The notes under the pieces are model-generated. The model ran no database searches, was not told the DNA's origin, and worked only from the letters and a program-made list of their open reading frames with translations. From positions 14,464,307-14,528,306 of the forward strand of contig NC_037270.1 in NCBI RefSeq assembly GCF_000002425.4: a stretch of 64,000 nt of DNA, in the 5' to 3' direction. Made by a program: the position numbers and the translations under genes. Positions 9,420-21,639 of the stretch are shown piece by piece (position 1 is the stretch's first letter; every line of letters begins with the position of its first letter). The stretch is from Physcomitrium patens. Its lineage: Eukaryota > Streptophyta > Bryopsida > Funariales > Funariaceae.

Positions 9420-10290
9420 TTAGGTGTTAAGTAATTTTAATGGAACAAAAAATACAAAAGAATAGACTAATGCAATTAAATAAGTAATATATACAATTAA
9501 AAATAATAATACATGGAAATTGATAGATCAACCAAAAAGAATTAAACCACTTAATTTGAAATGTAAATTTAAAGCAAAGATAAATGGAGCTAGAAATGTT
9601 TAAAAAGATAAGAATAGATTGATTTTAAGAGGAGAATTTTAAGTTTCTAGAATTAATTATTTTGAAACATTCACTCATATAATAAAGTGGGCATCAATAA
9701 AATGTGTAGTGAAATTGGTTACTAGAAAGAAGTGGAGAATTAGACATTTGGATATAAAAATAGCCTTTTTGGATGGCATTCTTAAACAAGAAGTAAATAT
9801 GAAAGTTCCAAATGGTTGGAAGAATGAAAACTCAAAAGAAAAAGTATGCTAGATTAAAAAAAAAGACTTTGCATAGAATTAAGCAAGCTTCTTAAGTTTA
9901 ATATTCAAGAATAGATGCTTATTTAAAAATATAGAAATTTTATAATTATTATAAGGATTTCAATTTGTAATATTATACTCATGATGGAAAATATACATTA
10001 TTTCTTTTTATATGTAGACGATTTGCCATTAACAAGGGATGATCATGACAATATTGAAAGAATTCAAAAGCATTTGTAAAACAAATATGAAATGACTAAT
10101 TTAAGAGATGTATAAATATATCCGAGAGTTAAATTTAAAATTATTGATTAAAGAATCTAGATGCATCAGATACAATACATCAAAAAGCTATTGCAAAAAT
10201 TTGAAATAGAAAATTCAAATCTTATATCCATATTGATAAATACAAGAACCAAGCTCAAAAAAATTACAAATTCTTTGTTATGTGATACTA
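9420..10290 (+). pseudogene. copia element 1: reverse transcriptase remnant
   Basis: Readable blocks include TWKLID, KFKAKINGARN, the FETFTHIIKWASIK block, HLDIKIAFLDGIL and FLYVDDLPLTRDD, where the YVDD catalytic box is intact, then MHQIQYIKKLLQKF. Copia RT is normally followed by RNase H, but only about 20 bases separate this from the 3' LTR, so RNase H has been deleted. Many stops and frameshifts. Confidence 0.75.
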
Positions 10291-10305
10291 CTTTTGTTAT
10301 AGACA

Positions 10306-10457
10306 GTATTGGATATTGTAAAAGCAACATTAGTTTAAATTACGTCATTCTTATAAAGTCAATTATAAGTTTTAATTATAGTTTAAAATAAAATAAAAAA
10401 AGATATGACATCTATTAATATTTCAAAATACAAAAATTTTGTTATTTTAAGATAAGG

Positions 10458-10533
<76 letters not shown>

Positions 10534-10558
10534 ATTTATTACATATATAAAAGAAAAG

Positions 10559-10596
<38 letters not shown>

Positions 10597-10642
10597 AAAA
10601 AAATAAAAAAATAAAATATGATTTTTTAGAAATTGTTAACAT
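10306..10642 (+). repeat. 3' LTR of copia element 1
   Basis: Counterpart of 6993-7301. It has a (TA)n run at 10461-10492 that continues as (GA)n to 10514, and another (TA)n at 10562-10594. Ends are decayed (TATTGG instead of TGTTGG) and no target duplicate is evident. Confidence 0.72.
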
Positions 10643-11015
10643 CATAGCTTATAAGAATATTGGTAATGGAGTGAGATCCAAATTTATACTACAATTTGTT
10701 AGGAAAATGAACAAATATAATACTTCCAATGATTCAAAGGTTATTTAGGTTGAGTGTGATGTTAAATAATATAAAAAATGGAGTTAATTCATTGAAAGTA
10801 CAAGTGGTGCATAGATTATTAAGATGATTTGCAATACAAACCAATTCCTTCAAAATGAGGTTGAAAGATTAGTACCAATAAAAAGGCTAAAGTTTAAATT
10901 AGAAAAAATTATGTTTTTTTATTCAATTATAGTATTTTGGTGCAATATTTTAGGAATTTTTACTTATCTTTAAATACCTTTGTTTTGCAAGTAACAAATA
11001 AACAAGTCCAATAAA
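10643..11015. other. AT-rich spacer, nothing recognised
   Basis: No coding or repeat signal that I can support. Confidence 0.4.
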
Positions 11016-12200
11016 TATTTTCTACAACAATCACTTTAAAGATTTGATATTTTAACCAAAAAGTGATTTTTAATTTAATACTTTAATTTTTTAATTTTTT
11101 AAATGCTTCTAATTTGTATTTGAGCAAAAATACTTAAGAATAATGTGAAAAATCATTGATAAATATCATGATGTAATATGAACTATCTTAATCGACAATA
11201 AGAAATGGTCCAAAAATATCAATGTATATGAAAGCAAGGAGATATGTGGCCTAATTTGTAGCAAATTTAAAAACACCTTAACAATGTTGTTTAGTCTTTA
11301 TGTATATAGAAAAAATATTTTTGGAGAGAAAAATTAAAGAAATTTCATAAATCAGATTATATTTGATCATATTTGATAAACTTTAATTTTTGGCATGTCC
11401 AATATTTTGGTGCCATAATTTGTTTTGGATAGATTTAGATTTGATTGGATCAAAAATTTCAAATGTTGTATTGCCTTGAGAATCACTTTTGTTCTCAATT
11501 GTGCAAAAAGAAGTGATTTTAGGATGTAACAACATTATTGTACTACATAGTAATATAAAACAGATGAAAGTAGATAACGATGATGTTTTGAGTAATCAAT
11601 ATAGTAGAGCCAATTATGAAGATCACAATGGCCTTTGAAGAACATAGCTAAGGGATTGAATTTTTCTATCATACAACAATGTTGTGAATCAAAGATAACT
11701 TAATACTCTTTATTGATTAGTTTTTCAATCGACATGAAATTTTTGATAATACATGGCACATAAAAAACATAAATGTTTGTCTTATTTATAACAATTGAAA
11801 TACAATCAGTGCCAAAACATAACAATTTAGACTTTCTTGCAATCAAGATATTTGATATAAGAGTTGTATTGTTAAATTCCTAGAATAAGTTATTATCAGA
11901 ACTAATGTGAACAATGGCTTCTATATCAAGGATCTATTAAGTATTGATCTAGCCTACATATTTATTAATAATCTCAAATTCATTAATCATGGCCTTAATG
12001 GTAAGAGCTGATTTGGACTCACATTCTCTTTTGTCCAAGCTATTATCATCAAGATCTTTTCTTTCAACTATATACATCTTCAGTAGATTGATTTTCAATT
12101 CCTTCAACTTTAGCTACATGTCTCATAATTGAGTAAGTGTTATTTCCTTAAAATCATCATTGAAGATTGTGAACCAATTTTTTTGACTCACAATGTAATT
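11016..12200 (-). pseudogene. Ty1/copia element 2: protease-to-integrase remnant
   Basis: The minus strand at about 11450-11020 reads KQHC..FKFATN, LLAFIYIDIFGPF, SSYYIMIFINDFSHYS and VFLLKYKLEAFKKLKN, the typical start of copia integrase. Further upstream (12000-11480) are protease/linker-like pieces including YVFYVPCIIKNFMSIEKL. Heavily broken. No LTRs identified. Confidence 0.65.
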
Positions 12201-12652
12201 AAAAAAAATTAAAATAAATCAATGGAATTAAGAAGAGAAAAGGTTGGATGTAATTTAGTAGAATAAATTATCAAAGAAAAGGCTCATTTAAATATTAAAA
12301 ATCCAATATAATTAAAATAGTGGATGAAATAATTATAGTTTAAAATTAGATTAAGTAGGGATAGTGGTGTCATGTTGATAAAGAGCTGAAGAAAAGAATA
12401 AATGGTTGAAAATATATTATTTGGATCTTTAGAAATAAAAAAAATATACTAAAAATAATAATAAAATTAAATATACTATTTTAAAGCAAGAATAGAATAG
12501 GAGAGACTTTTAAAAGGGCTTCTAATAATCTTTCATAAGGGTTTGTCAAGAACTTTTAAAAAATAAATAAAAATAAAAAAATAAAAAAATACACAAGTTG
12601 GCGACCTATTTTATCGGACCAGTCTGGACTGCAAAGATTTTAGTCTAGATGG
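12201..12652. other. AT-rich spacer, nothing recognised
   Basis: A-rich with one simple ATAAA-type run near 12545-12585. No gene. Confidence 0.4.
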
Positions 12653-13901
12653 TGTCATGGTAGAAAGAATTTGCCTTAAGAAAGCGCTCGGCTTCTAGTT
12701 GTCATTAATTGCTCAATCAAGCCTTTCGATAAAAAAATACTAAGTCTATATAAAAAATTATCCCTACAGGAGCAATTATATCAATAAATAAGCCCTAAGT
12801 ACCAAAGGTCATCAAAAATGTGATAAAAATATTGTAAACCTTATATATCTTGAACATAAATTTTTTCTAAACTTTAGCAATTTATATTTCATGATCAGAC
12901 CATCCAAACAAATCAAAACTTTACATGAAGTATTGATGTACTTTTAACGACTATCACAACAAATTTCAACTCCAAATCCATTATAGATCTTGAAATATTG
13001 CCAAAATCCTAATCATAGCTTCAAATCCTTACTTATATATACTTATGTGCAATTTTCTTTATATCTCAAAAACTAATTACTTAAATACCATAAAATTTTA
13101 ATATATAGCTTTTCAACCTAATAACATGCATTTTTGGAAATTTTGAGCCAAAAAATTATCTAAAAACTCAAGATATGGCTCCAACCATTACTATCAACAA
13201 AACGACTCATTTATTGCCTTTGAATTACAAGTACTATCTTCAATGCTCTATAACTTTTTCATACAAACTCCAAATATAAAAATTCTTTCACAAAAGATAT
13301 AGATCTTAAAATCACTCTTGTAATTATATCTTTTGATCTCCAAAATCTTTCATAAAACTCCTTGTATCTTCAAAAGAGCAAAAATATGTCTTAAAAAGAC
13401 ACCTTAACTTCAAACAGCTATAACTTCATTATCCTAATTCCAAATCCTCTAAAATTTGCATATAAATTATAATCCAAATTTTAAATCTTATAATGCTTAA
13501 TTTTGATTCTCAAATACTCTTTTTGAAGTTTCCAAAATCCTTGTTATGGTTGCAGAGAGCCTACTACATGCCTATTGAGTATGGCCTTTAAGTAATAGGA
13601 ATGAAGATCTTTACCTTTAGCCTTCATTCATCCATACCTTGCTTTCATTCCTCCAAATAAGTTTCTTAGAAGTTTGAATCTTCATCTTTGAGTCCCAATC
13701 TTTTCCTTAAATTTTATACTAAATATTTAAATCTTATATAATTTAAATACTATAATCAACATAAATAAATCTCAAAATAAATTTTCTTACATAAACTCTC
13801 TTTAAATTAACCTACTAATCACTCTAAAGTATATTAGCACTTATAAATATATTATCTATTCTAATTGATTATTACATATTATAAACAATTACAATACGAT
13901 A
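12653..13901 (-). repeat. 1.25-kb LTR at the 3' end of element M (antisense copy of the LTR at 26849-28127)
   Basis: The complement of this segment matches the P-element LTR end to end: TGTCATGGTAGAAAG here versus the complement of CTTTCTACCCCGACA there, the ...CTTAAGAAAGC...GGCTTCTAG block, the CATTCATCC block, and the terminal TATTGTAATTG. It lies downstream, in the minus sense, of the minus-strand pol at 15950-19719 and so is most simply its 3' LTR. Decay is heavy. Confidence 0.7.
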
Positions 13902-15699
13902 ATAGTTTTAGACTGGATAAGTTATGTCAATAGTATTAGGCAAATATGATTTGAAGCATTAAAATTTGAATGTAATAAAATTAATGAAGGAAACAAAGAA
14001 AGACAATATAAGAAGTGGTATATAATAAAAAAAGAAGTTGAACAAGGATGCGCAAAATTTATATATATTTTAATTATGAGTAGAGATATGCGGGTTTGAA
14101 TTAATTGCGGTGATATTATTTAGGACATGTGTATTGCTTAGGGTAGAGTTTGTGCTCACTGAGAAGTTGGAATTATTGAGTTGGGTAGTAATTTGGGCCG
14201 AGGTTGCATTGAAGATTGGATTGTGATTTATTTTTATAGAGTGAATGAAAGGCTCTAAGTAGAAGAAGGCAAGGATTGTGATGAAAAGAGGTTATTTTTG
14301 GTCCTGAAACATAGGAATAGATCTAGATCAATAAAAAAAAATTGCTAATTAAGAGAAGAAAGAGAAGTAGATTCTAGAAGAGCTCGAGTTGATTGAAAGA
14401 GAGGCAATGGTGGTATTACATAAGGTTGGTGTTGAAAAACCTAAGTTGCATAATCATTTTATAGAAGACAACAAAGTAAAGGCATTCTTACTAAAGAAGA
14501 TCAAAGCGATGGTGTTGCAAAAAATTGAAGATGGTGTAGTAGCAATGAGGGTAGGACTTTGCTTAGAAATTGACAACCATTGTAGATCAACCGTGATTTA
14601 TCATGTTGTTGTAAGATGGTAGTTGATTTTTGATGATTATTAGACAATAAATTTAGAGAAATTCTTATGCATAATTTTTGATGTGATGATAGGAAATTGT
14701 AGTATTGTGATAAATATTTTAATAAGGTTATTTCTTTACTAAAGAATGTGATGCACGTGAAAACTTTCAGGAGCTAATTGTTGAATAATTTAAATAATTA
14801 ATTAATTAATTAAAATAATATATATATAATACATAATTAAATAAGTAAAATTAAATTAAATTAAATAAATAATTAAATTAAATAATTAATTAAATAAAAA
14901 ATAAAAAATAATTAATTAATTAATTAGAAATTTGATAAAATAAAATAATAGATAAAAAATGGTTAAAAAAGAAAAGATATCTAACCTTATGTGAGTGAAG
15001 TTACTCTATCATACTACCAAACATAATTAAGGTAGATTGATTTTATTGACAAAGCATTTGATGTAGGAGTCTATATCTCAAGTTCAATATTTGATGTAAA
15101 AATTTTAATTTTTTCCAGGGCTAATATTGCAGCAATGTATTCCATGTCTACATGTTCCATAATCCCAACTTTGTACTTCAGAGTCACATCTTCTTAATTG
15201 ATGCATTGCTACCAATGTTTGTTCTTCAACTTTTTTAAGTGGCTATTGAACTTATTCTTTGGACAGCATATATTTCTCCAAGTTAACAAATGTTATATGT
15301 TTGTCTTATATAAGAATAATATTGTAGATAGATTTGAATATCTCTCAACTTACAAAGAGATTTGTAATTATAATTTAGATTATTTCTTTATTAGGAATTT
15401 TTTCTTCAATACTACTAAATTTCATTATAACATGGCTAATATTTTTTAAATATTCTTCCAAAGTCATTCCTATGTAAAATAATAATTCAATCAAAGAAGT
15501 TTTGAAGTGTAACACATATAATATATGAGAAGTCTTATACTTCTTTTTTAACATAATTTACAATTCAACTAGATTGCTTCTCAAGTCATTGACTGTTAAA
15601 AAAATATAGGAGCTTATTTTTTTGATAATTATGATAATTATCATGTTTTTATACTTTTGTAAATTAGCCATCATATATGTATTGCTAGAGGTGCTTCCA
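13902..15699. other. Unassigned region between element M pol and its LTR
   Basis: The integrase of element M is expected here on the minus strand but I cannot find it. A 77-codon plus frame (14389-14622) matches nothing I know. 14780-14960 is built of AATT/TAAT simple sequence. Confidence 0.4.
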
Positions 15700-15780
15700 A
15701 ATCTAAAGCCTCTTTTCAATCCAAGACTAATTTTAGATTGGATTACAAACTAGTCTTGGATTGAAAAGAAGCTTTGGATT
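15700..15780. repeat. Foldback: 34-bp inverted repeat with a 13-base loop
   Basis: Arms 15700-15733 and 15747-15780 pair over 34 bases with three mismatches, all transition-type (G-U compatible in RNA). Core: CTTTTCAATCCAAGACTA. The loop is 15734-15746. Could be a small foldback/MITE relic or a hairpin-RNA source. Confidence 0.75.
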
Positions 15781-15959
15781 GCAAACAAAACTAGCAACAT
15801 TTCATCCATTAGAACTTCTTGAGTTGTAGATTCCAAAATTACAAAGATTTTGGTAGTAATTAGATTATTGAGTTTTTATACTTAGAATTAATGGCAGTAG
15901 AAATGAATCTATAATATATTAAAGATCTTTTTTTTTAAAATTTCCTTAATATGTAAAGC

Positions 15960-16245
15960 TCAAATAATATAATTAAGGATTCCAATCAACTTATCATTCT
16001 CAAAGGAAGTAAATTTGATTACATTGGCAGAAGTAATGACCAATATCCAATAATTCTCTTTCATAAAATTCTTCAAGAAATTGCTTGTCTTCTTTGTTAA
16101 GATTTGATACTGAATAGAATTTTGATCCAGCATCATCAATGTCTTTAACCATTTCATCTTCTCTTTCATATCTTACTCTAGATAGCATGTCTGCTACTAA
16201 ATTATCTTTTCCAGCAACATGCTTAAATTTCGGATTTAATGACAT
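15960..16245 (-). pseudogene. Element M: RNase H C-terminus and connection region
   Basis: Encodes SLNPKFKHVAGKDNLVADMLSR, the conserved end of Ty3 RNase H (G-K-x-N-x-x-A-D-x-L-S-R), followed by an acidic linker. It is paralogous to 25261-25587 in element P. Frame changes near 16000, and no integrase follows, so the element is truncated here. Confidence 0.82.
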
Positions 16246-16257
16246 AATATAAGCAAT

Positions 16258-16842
16258 CTATCTTAATATTGCAATATCCAGTATTGAACAATTAGTAATC
16301 ATTCTAAGTAATGGTAAGCAATCCATATCAATTACTACTGCTGAACCAATCAAATAATCTCTTTCAGCTTTCATAGCTGAAACAACTCTCCAAAGTTCTC
16401 TTTTGACTTGCAAATATGCATGTTGACGAGTACTTAAAACTTTAGCTCCAAATCGAACTGCAAATCTTTTTCTACTTGAATCATCTTGACCCACAACCCA
16501 TCCAATAGCAATAGGACTAGTATCCACAATAAGAATTACTTGTTTATTACAGTCATAATTAAACTTGTTTATTAAAGGTCTTATACTTACATTTCTTATA
16601 GCTACTGTATTCATTGGTTGCATATCTTGAATAAAACGTAATAATCTATTTTTCTTATGCACCATAAATCAACAACTAGAATATGGAGCAAAAAAAGGCT
16701 CCAAAATTTTCATTTGCATCTTTTCTTTCAATAATTCCACCAATTTAGGTAAATGTACCCTTGGCACAAGAATTGGCCTTAAGTTCCAAGGTACATGAGG
16801 TACTGTAAAGATAACCATAGGAGCAACAATTTTAGGATCTAT
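16258..16842 (-). pseudogene. Element M: RT fingers fused to RNase H, RT palm deleted
   Basis: The minus strand at 16842-16690 encodes the segment leading into RT (AMVIFTVP-like, then LPKLVELL and ILEPF). From 16665 comes KKNRLLRFIQDMQPMN (RT fingers), then about 20 residues later the frame passes directly into RNase H (VILIVDTSPIAIGWVVGQDD, RFGAKVLSTRQHAY, KRELWRVVSAMKAERDYLIG). The whole RT palm with its Y-x-D-D box and the thumb is missing although the frame is kept. A functional relative would have about 200 more residues here. RNase H acid residues in VDTS are present. Confidence 0.82.
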
Positions 16843-17277
16843 TCATGCTATTTCACAAGACCCAAAGGCAAATGATTTACCTCGTTTCACAAGCATTTTT
16901 TGAAAATATTCAATTTCTGTTGGAAATAAAGAACCATCACATCTAATCTTCAATTCTTCAAAAGTCTCCTTTATAAATTGATGTCCAATCTTCTTTGGAT
17001 CTCTTAAATTCTCTTCTTTTGATGCTTCCTCCATTTGTTCCTTAGAATCTTCTAGTAAAGGTTCGGCAACAGGTTTTATTTTTTTATCTAATGTTTTATA
17101 TTTTATCTCTATAATAACTTTTGGTGCTTGAAAAGATTTAAATATAGTATAAACCTCCCTCGAATGAATTTCTACAATCTTATCATTATTTCTTAATCTA
17201 ATAGATGCAATTAATTCTAAAGAATCTTCCAATCCATTTTCTTCATAAACACCTAAAATCCTCTCATCATCTTCCAA
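16843..17277 (-). pseudogene. Element M: protease-RT linker region
   Basis: About 144 codons, acidic, with GHQFIKETFEELKI and a phenylalanine-rich end (KSFAFGSCEI) that corresponds to the ...KAFALTPDEI of element P at 24388-25020. In Ty3 pol this segment precedes RT. Function of the linker is not known to me. Confidence 0.7.
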
Positions 17278-17456
17278 TGTCCTTAACTTGCGTAATTTCC
17301 TTTCAATACTATATAATCTTTTTCATTCTTTTCTTTTAAAATCATCAACTTTCTTATACATAATATTTCCATTCTCAAAAATACCAATAAAACTTGCATC
17401 AAAGGTACCTACATCTCGTGAGAGTACTTCCTCTTTTGTATCTCCATAATCTCGCT

Positions 17457-17768
17457 TTATAGTGGTACTTCTCCAAAATCCTTAAATTCTTCAACAACCC
17501 TTGGCAATGGTTTCTCCCTCAACCTATCTCGATTTTGTTTATGATTAGGAGATACTGTTAGATATTGTACAACCTTCCTTCCATCTTCACTACATATCCT
17601 TGCATAAGTAGAACCATTGTCAAGTATTTTTGTTTCCATCTGTGTTACCGTAATATAAGGTTTTCCTAAAATCAATGGATAAGATATTGAATCTCGACCG
17701 TGGTCGACTAAAGGAATGATTGGTTCTTCTATATCTTCTACTTTCACCAATACTTCAGTAGTTGTCAT
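17457..17768 (-). pseudogene. Element M: aspartic protease with flap region deleted
   Basis: The active-site region reads LVDHG and, six residues later, SYPLILGKPYITVTQMETK, the C-terminal half of the protease. Element P (23531-24130) has about 60 residues between these points, including the flap. The frame is maintained across the gap, so a clean in-frame deletion is likely. The active site is D-H-G rather than the usual D-T/S-G, as in element P. Confidence 0.78.
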
Positions 17769-17837
17769 TGCCCAATGCTTTCGAGTATAATGGCTTGAAG
17801 CTTCTATTTTCTTATCACTATAATCTTCGAAACATAC

Positions 17838-18600
17838 TCATTGATTATATCCATTCTTCTCATTTGTTGATTGCTTGTAACCATTATCAACCTCTTTTTC
17901 ATCTTTATATAATCTTGCATCAATAGTATGATTCATTCTAGCTTCATCCATTAATTGCCTCTTTTGCTTAATGTTGTCAATGATAACATTATGAAACTCC
18001 TTCTTTGTAATTTCTAAAATCACTTTCAATGTGAATTCTACCTTAGCATTTGATATATGTTCTTCCAACATGCCATTTAAATTTGTTGCCACTTCAATAT
18101 CAGAAAGTAGCTTATAAGCAATTGATTTACCTTTATCTTTTGTCTCCTTTGTTTTTTCTTCCAATGATGCTAAAGTATCCTTTATAGGAAATTCTTGTGA
18201 AACCACTTCACGAGCCTCGTCTCCTCGAGTTTGCTTCCTACAAGAATTTTCTTCTCTTGTATCATCAAAATTTCCTCGTCTCTTTTCTTCCATCAAAGCT
18301 TCATATTGGCTCTTAGCAATATATGTATGAACTGAAAGAGACTCAACAGGATCTTCCTAACTTAATGCACCTTGTATTATAGCTGTGGTCATCAATAATG
18401 CTTCCCGAGGTATTTTTCCTTTTTGCATTGTAGAAATGGCAGAAGCCCAAAATTTACTAGTTTCTATACTTCCATCAAAGTCATCATCTATTCTAGCACC
18501 ATAACTTGTACTCTCTCGTATTGCTATTCCATGTTCTATTAAATAATCTTGAATCAATGCTCTCATATCTCTTTTGCCCAAAATTGGTTTGAAAGAAATC
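17838..18600 (-). pseudogene. Element M: gag-pol junction region
   Basis: Two frames (18600-18357 and 18296-17838) with a break between. The first carries RALIQDYLIEHGIAI; the second is very polar (EEKRRGNFDDTREEN, then KGKSIAYKLLSDIE) and ends in EFTLKVILEITKKEFHNVII, which is shared with 23333-23524 of element P. Domain identity is unknown beyond its position between gag knuckle and protease. Confidence 0.68.
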
Positions 18601-19719
18601 CTCTATATCCTTTAATGCAATCTTTCTATCTTTCCAGTAAATAACTCTTTGCTGTATCATATTATTAAATTCATTGTAATCCTTTCTTGTATGTAAAGCA
18701 TCATCACACCAGATACATCTTTGTACATACTCTTATTTTAAAACATTCTTCAAATTATTTGTAGAAGTATTTTCTTCAAGTCTTGCTAATTTGATTTGAA
18801 GATCTCGCATTCTACTTATAATTTCTTCAATCCCCATATCTCCTTTCTTCGATAAAGATATTGAAGGTTGAACAATAGGCATTGTTGGTCGTGTTGTATG
18901 TACTGGAATTTTAGGTGCTTGTACCACTTTTGAAATATTACTCCTATCTTTCCTCCTTTCTCTTTTTGCAAGCAAACCCATCGTATTTTTAATATATTTC
19001 CACTTTGTTGTCAATCCTTCATCTTCTTCTTTGTTTTCAAGAAGCAACTCCAATTTTCCTTGTAATTCTCCATCAGCAGCTTGAAGAAATAATTCAACCT
19101 TGTTCGACTCTAATGTCAATTTTTCTACCTTTGATAATTGAGAATACTGCCTCTCAAATTTCTTTAGTAGCTTTGTTGCTTGCAAATTCTTATTAGGCCG
19201 CTCAATTTATTCTAGAAATAGTTTCTTAGTAACATGATCAGTGTCTTCTAAGAAATATTCGTCTTTTAATGCATGTAAAAAAATCTTCCATAAATTTCCA
19301 CAATGCTCCATAATTAATGTAATATGCTCTCTTATTTCCGATATTGTGGCAAGTCCAAATAATTCAACCATCTTCTTCATAGAAACTGGATTTAATTTAA
19401 TTTCCCAAATATTACATCTTAAATACTTTGAAATATCCCTTCCATCAAATTGATCAATTTTATTGATCACTGCTTGCAATGCTTTGCTTGCTAAAGCTTT
19501 TTTGCAATCATTGCTTTGTTGTTGCTGCATAGATAATGATAAGGCTTGAAATATATTAGCAACAGACAGATCCATGTACATACCTTGTGCTTTAAAAGAA
19601 ATCCCACAAGAAGCTCTATTTGAAGCTCCTCTCAAAGCTCCTTCAAAATTTTTATTCTCGTTCTCTATAAAATAAAAATAAAAATAAAAATAAATGAATT
19701 TCAATACCTCCCACCTCAA
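18601..19719 (-). pseudogene. Element M: gag with CCHC zinc knuckle
   Basis: From 19719 the frame encodes a capsid-like region (QAVINKIDQFDGRDISKYL, ELFGL, LEDTDHVTKKLFLE), a break near 19200, then a helical region with LLKKFERQYSQLSKVEKLTL and a linker (18733-19185). After a TAA at 18733 the same frame continues into a knuckle CIWC....H....Y, i.e. C-x2-C-x4-H-x4-[C to Y], so the last zinc ligand is lost. Good for a Ty3 gag of an unusual lineage. The start is uncertain because a run of (TTTTA)-like codons precedes it. Confidence 0.75.
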
Positions 19720-19970
19720 GCGTTTTATGTGGGATTCACCACTTATGTTATGTTACGTACTATCTTGTATAAAAATACATCGGACGTCTGACTATAGAAG
19801 ATAAAATGATGTTTTGCAAGTATTCGAGAAGTCTAGTGGGTTTCAACCATCTAAATACAAACTATTTTGGATTTCAATATAAAAGCTTACTCTGAATACA
19901 AAGTACTTAGAAACACTATTTTTAATAACTTCGAGATATTATAAGCACAAATTCTTCTATTATTTGTTAG

Positions 19971-20017
<47 letters not shown>

Positions 20018-20985
20018 TTATTTATTATTTTATGTTTTATTTTTTAATTTATAAACCCTAATCCTAGATAGAGAGCTTTCGCAAGCTGTAATTTTCAATC
20101 TGATTATCCGATTGTTGTAAAACTTCTACCGCTAGTGTCTTTGTAAGTCTTCTAAATGCTCAAGAAGTTTCAATCCAATCTAAATTACAGATTATAAGAA
20201 AATGCCGTAAATCCACACTGATATCCCTTGACCGTCGCCTAAAAAATTGATGATGAACCTTGACTTGCAATTTCTCCTTCTCCAATTGTTAATTCTCATT
20301 CAAACCTTGTATGCAGTTTCATCTTTAAGTCCTCGACTTACCACATCAAAATTCACCTTATTTCAACTGATAGATCTCCAAATATTACAAAAATCCTAAA
20401 CGACCTTAATATGCCAATTTCTGATACCTCTTTATACTAATGATCAAATATCCTCTATCCGTACCATTAGATTAATACAAATTTTTGTAAGCACTTGGCA
20501 TACTCAACTATTTAGATACCTCTAAAATTTCAATTACAAATATTTCTCCAATTTCACAAAATAGTCAAGAGTATTAGCCTTAACTTTATTGAAAAAAAAT
20601 CCCAATTCACCAATACAAACAGTGACTTTGAGCAACGATTGCAAAATCCTCCCAAATCCTATGAAACTAAATCTTATACCTTTCGAAGGAGCTTGAAGCT
20701 AGCTCTCCGATCTCAAAAATCTTGATCTCTAAATACCTTCTTTTTTTATCTTTCTTTTCATTTAACTTCGTGAGGTCTCCTATTCTTTCGCTCTGGATTC
20801 GGAATTGGAACAGCAGACCGTGCTTCCATGGAATTCCCGCCTCTAAGAGGATCTTTCTACGGAATGGATGTTTTTCTCATAATAGCATAGAAAACGGAAC
20901 AACTTGAAATGGAACCGAAGCCTCCATATTTGGAACCTCATTGGGTTGCCCAATCGAGTCAGGTCTCATACTAGGTAAGAGGCCC
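19720..20985. other. Possible diverged LTR/5' region of element M with an (ATT)n tract
   Basis: Non-coding. A short stretch (near 20370-20400, TAGATCTCCAAATATT followed by AAAATCCTAA) resembles part of the LTR at 12653-13901, but end-to-end homology is not visible, so a paired 5' LTR is not established. (TTA)n runs from 19972 to 20016. 20780-20990 is less AT-rich and may belong to the gag fragment that follows. Confidence 0.35.
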
Positions 20986-20989
20986 GTAA

Positions 20990-21590
20990 CAAGACCTGGA
21001 TTGGATGTCCCCATAATTGGATCAAATTGGCCCTTCATATCAGGCTCATCCAAATATTAAATTGGTCATTTTTTTTTTTTTACCAACTCTTGGTATGAAC
21101 GACTTGAACACATTCTATCTGATTTATCGAAGAATCTTGAGGACCTCGATTTATTTCCTCAATTTTCCATTGACTTTGGAATTGTTGATCTCAATTATTG
21201 AAATTGAACGGATCATTACATTACTAATAAGTATGTCCCGACTACTTGCTATTCCCACACACTGACACGTAATTGTCACTAGCTCTGGGATTGAAATATT
21301 CACTAGCATAATGACCAATCTATTTGCAATGGAAACAACAAAGTGGTCTTCTTGTACCTCCATCAAGCATATTGGGTGTCTCCATCGATATATACCTACT
21401 AGATTTGTTCCATGTAGGGTTAGAAAATGATCTTGGTCGTCCTGTTTGTATGGAAGGTACTTGATTTGATGACACCAATGGAGCATACGTTGTTGTCACA
21501 TTCGGTGGTACAGCTTGCAATGGGATGACATTAATTAGCCTCTGAATATTGGCACTAGAATCAGCCACTATTTCTAACATCCAAGATGAC
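20990..21590 (-). pseudogene. gag C-terminal fragment with broken CCHC knuckle (another Ty3 element)
   Basis: The minus strand encodes a Pro/Thr-rich stretch (VPPNVTTTYAPLVSSNQVPS) and then CFHCK-stop-IGHYASEY, a C-x2-C-x4-H-x4-C knuckle with a stop at the sixth position and the last Cys replaced by Tyr. Both changes fit C-to-T/G-to-A decay. Its orientation is opposite to the RT piece that begins at 21640. Confidence 0.65.
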
Positions 21591-21639
21591 TAAATATTAA
21601 TAAATCTTTTTTATTTATATTTTCACCATATAGTCGTGT

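Noticed and set aside
15198-15620. Possible copia gag on the minus strand
   Set aside because: Only vague resemblance, no ordered motifs; left unassigned.
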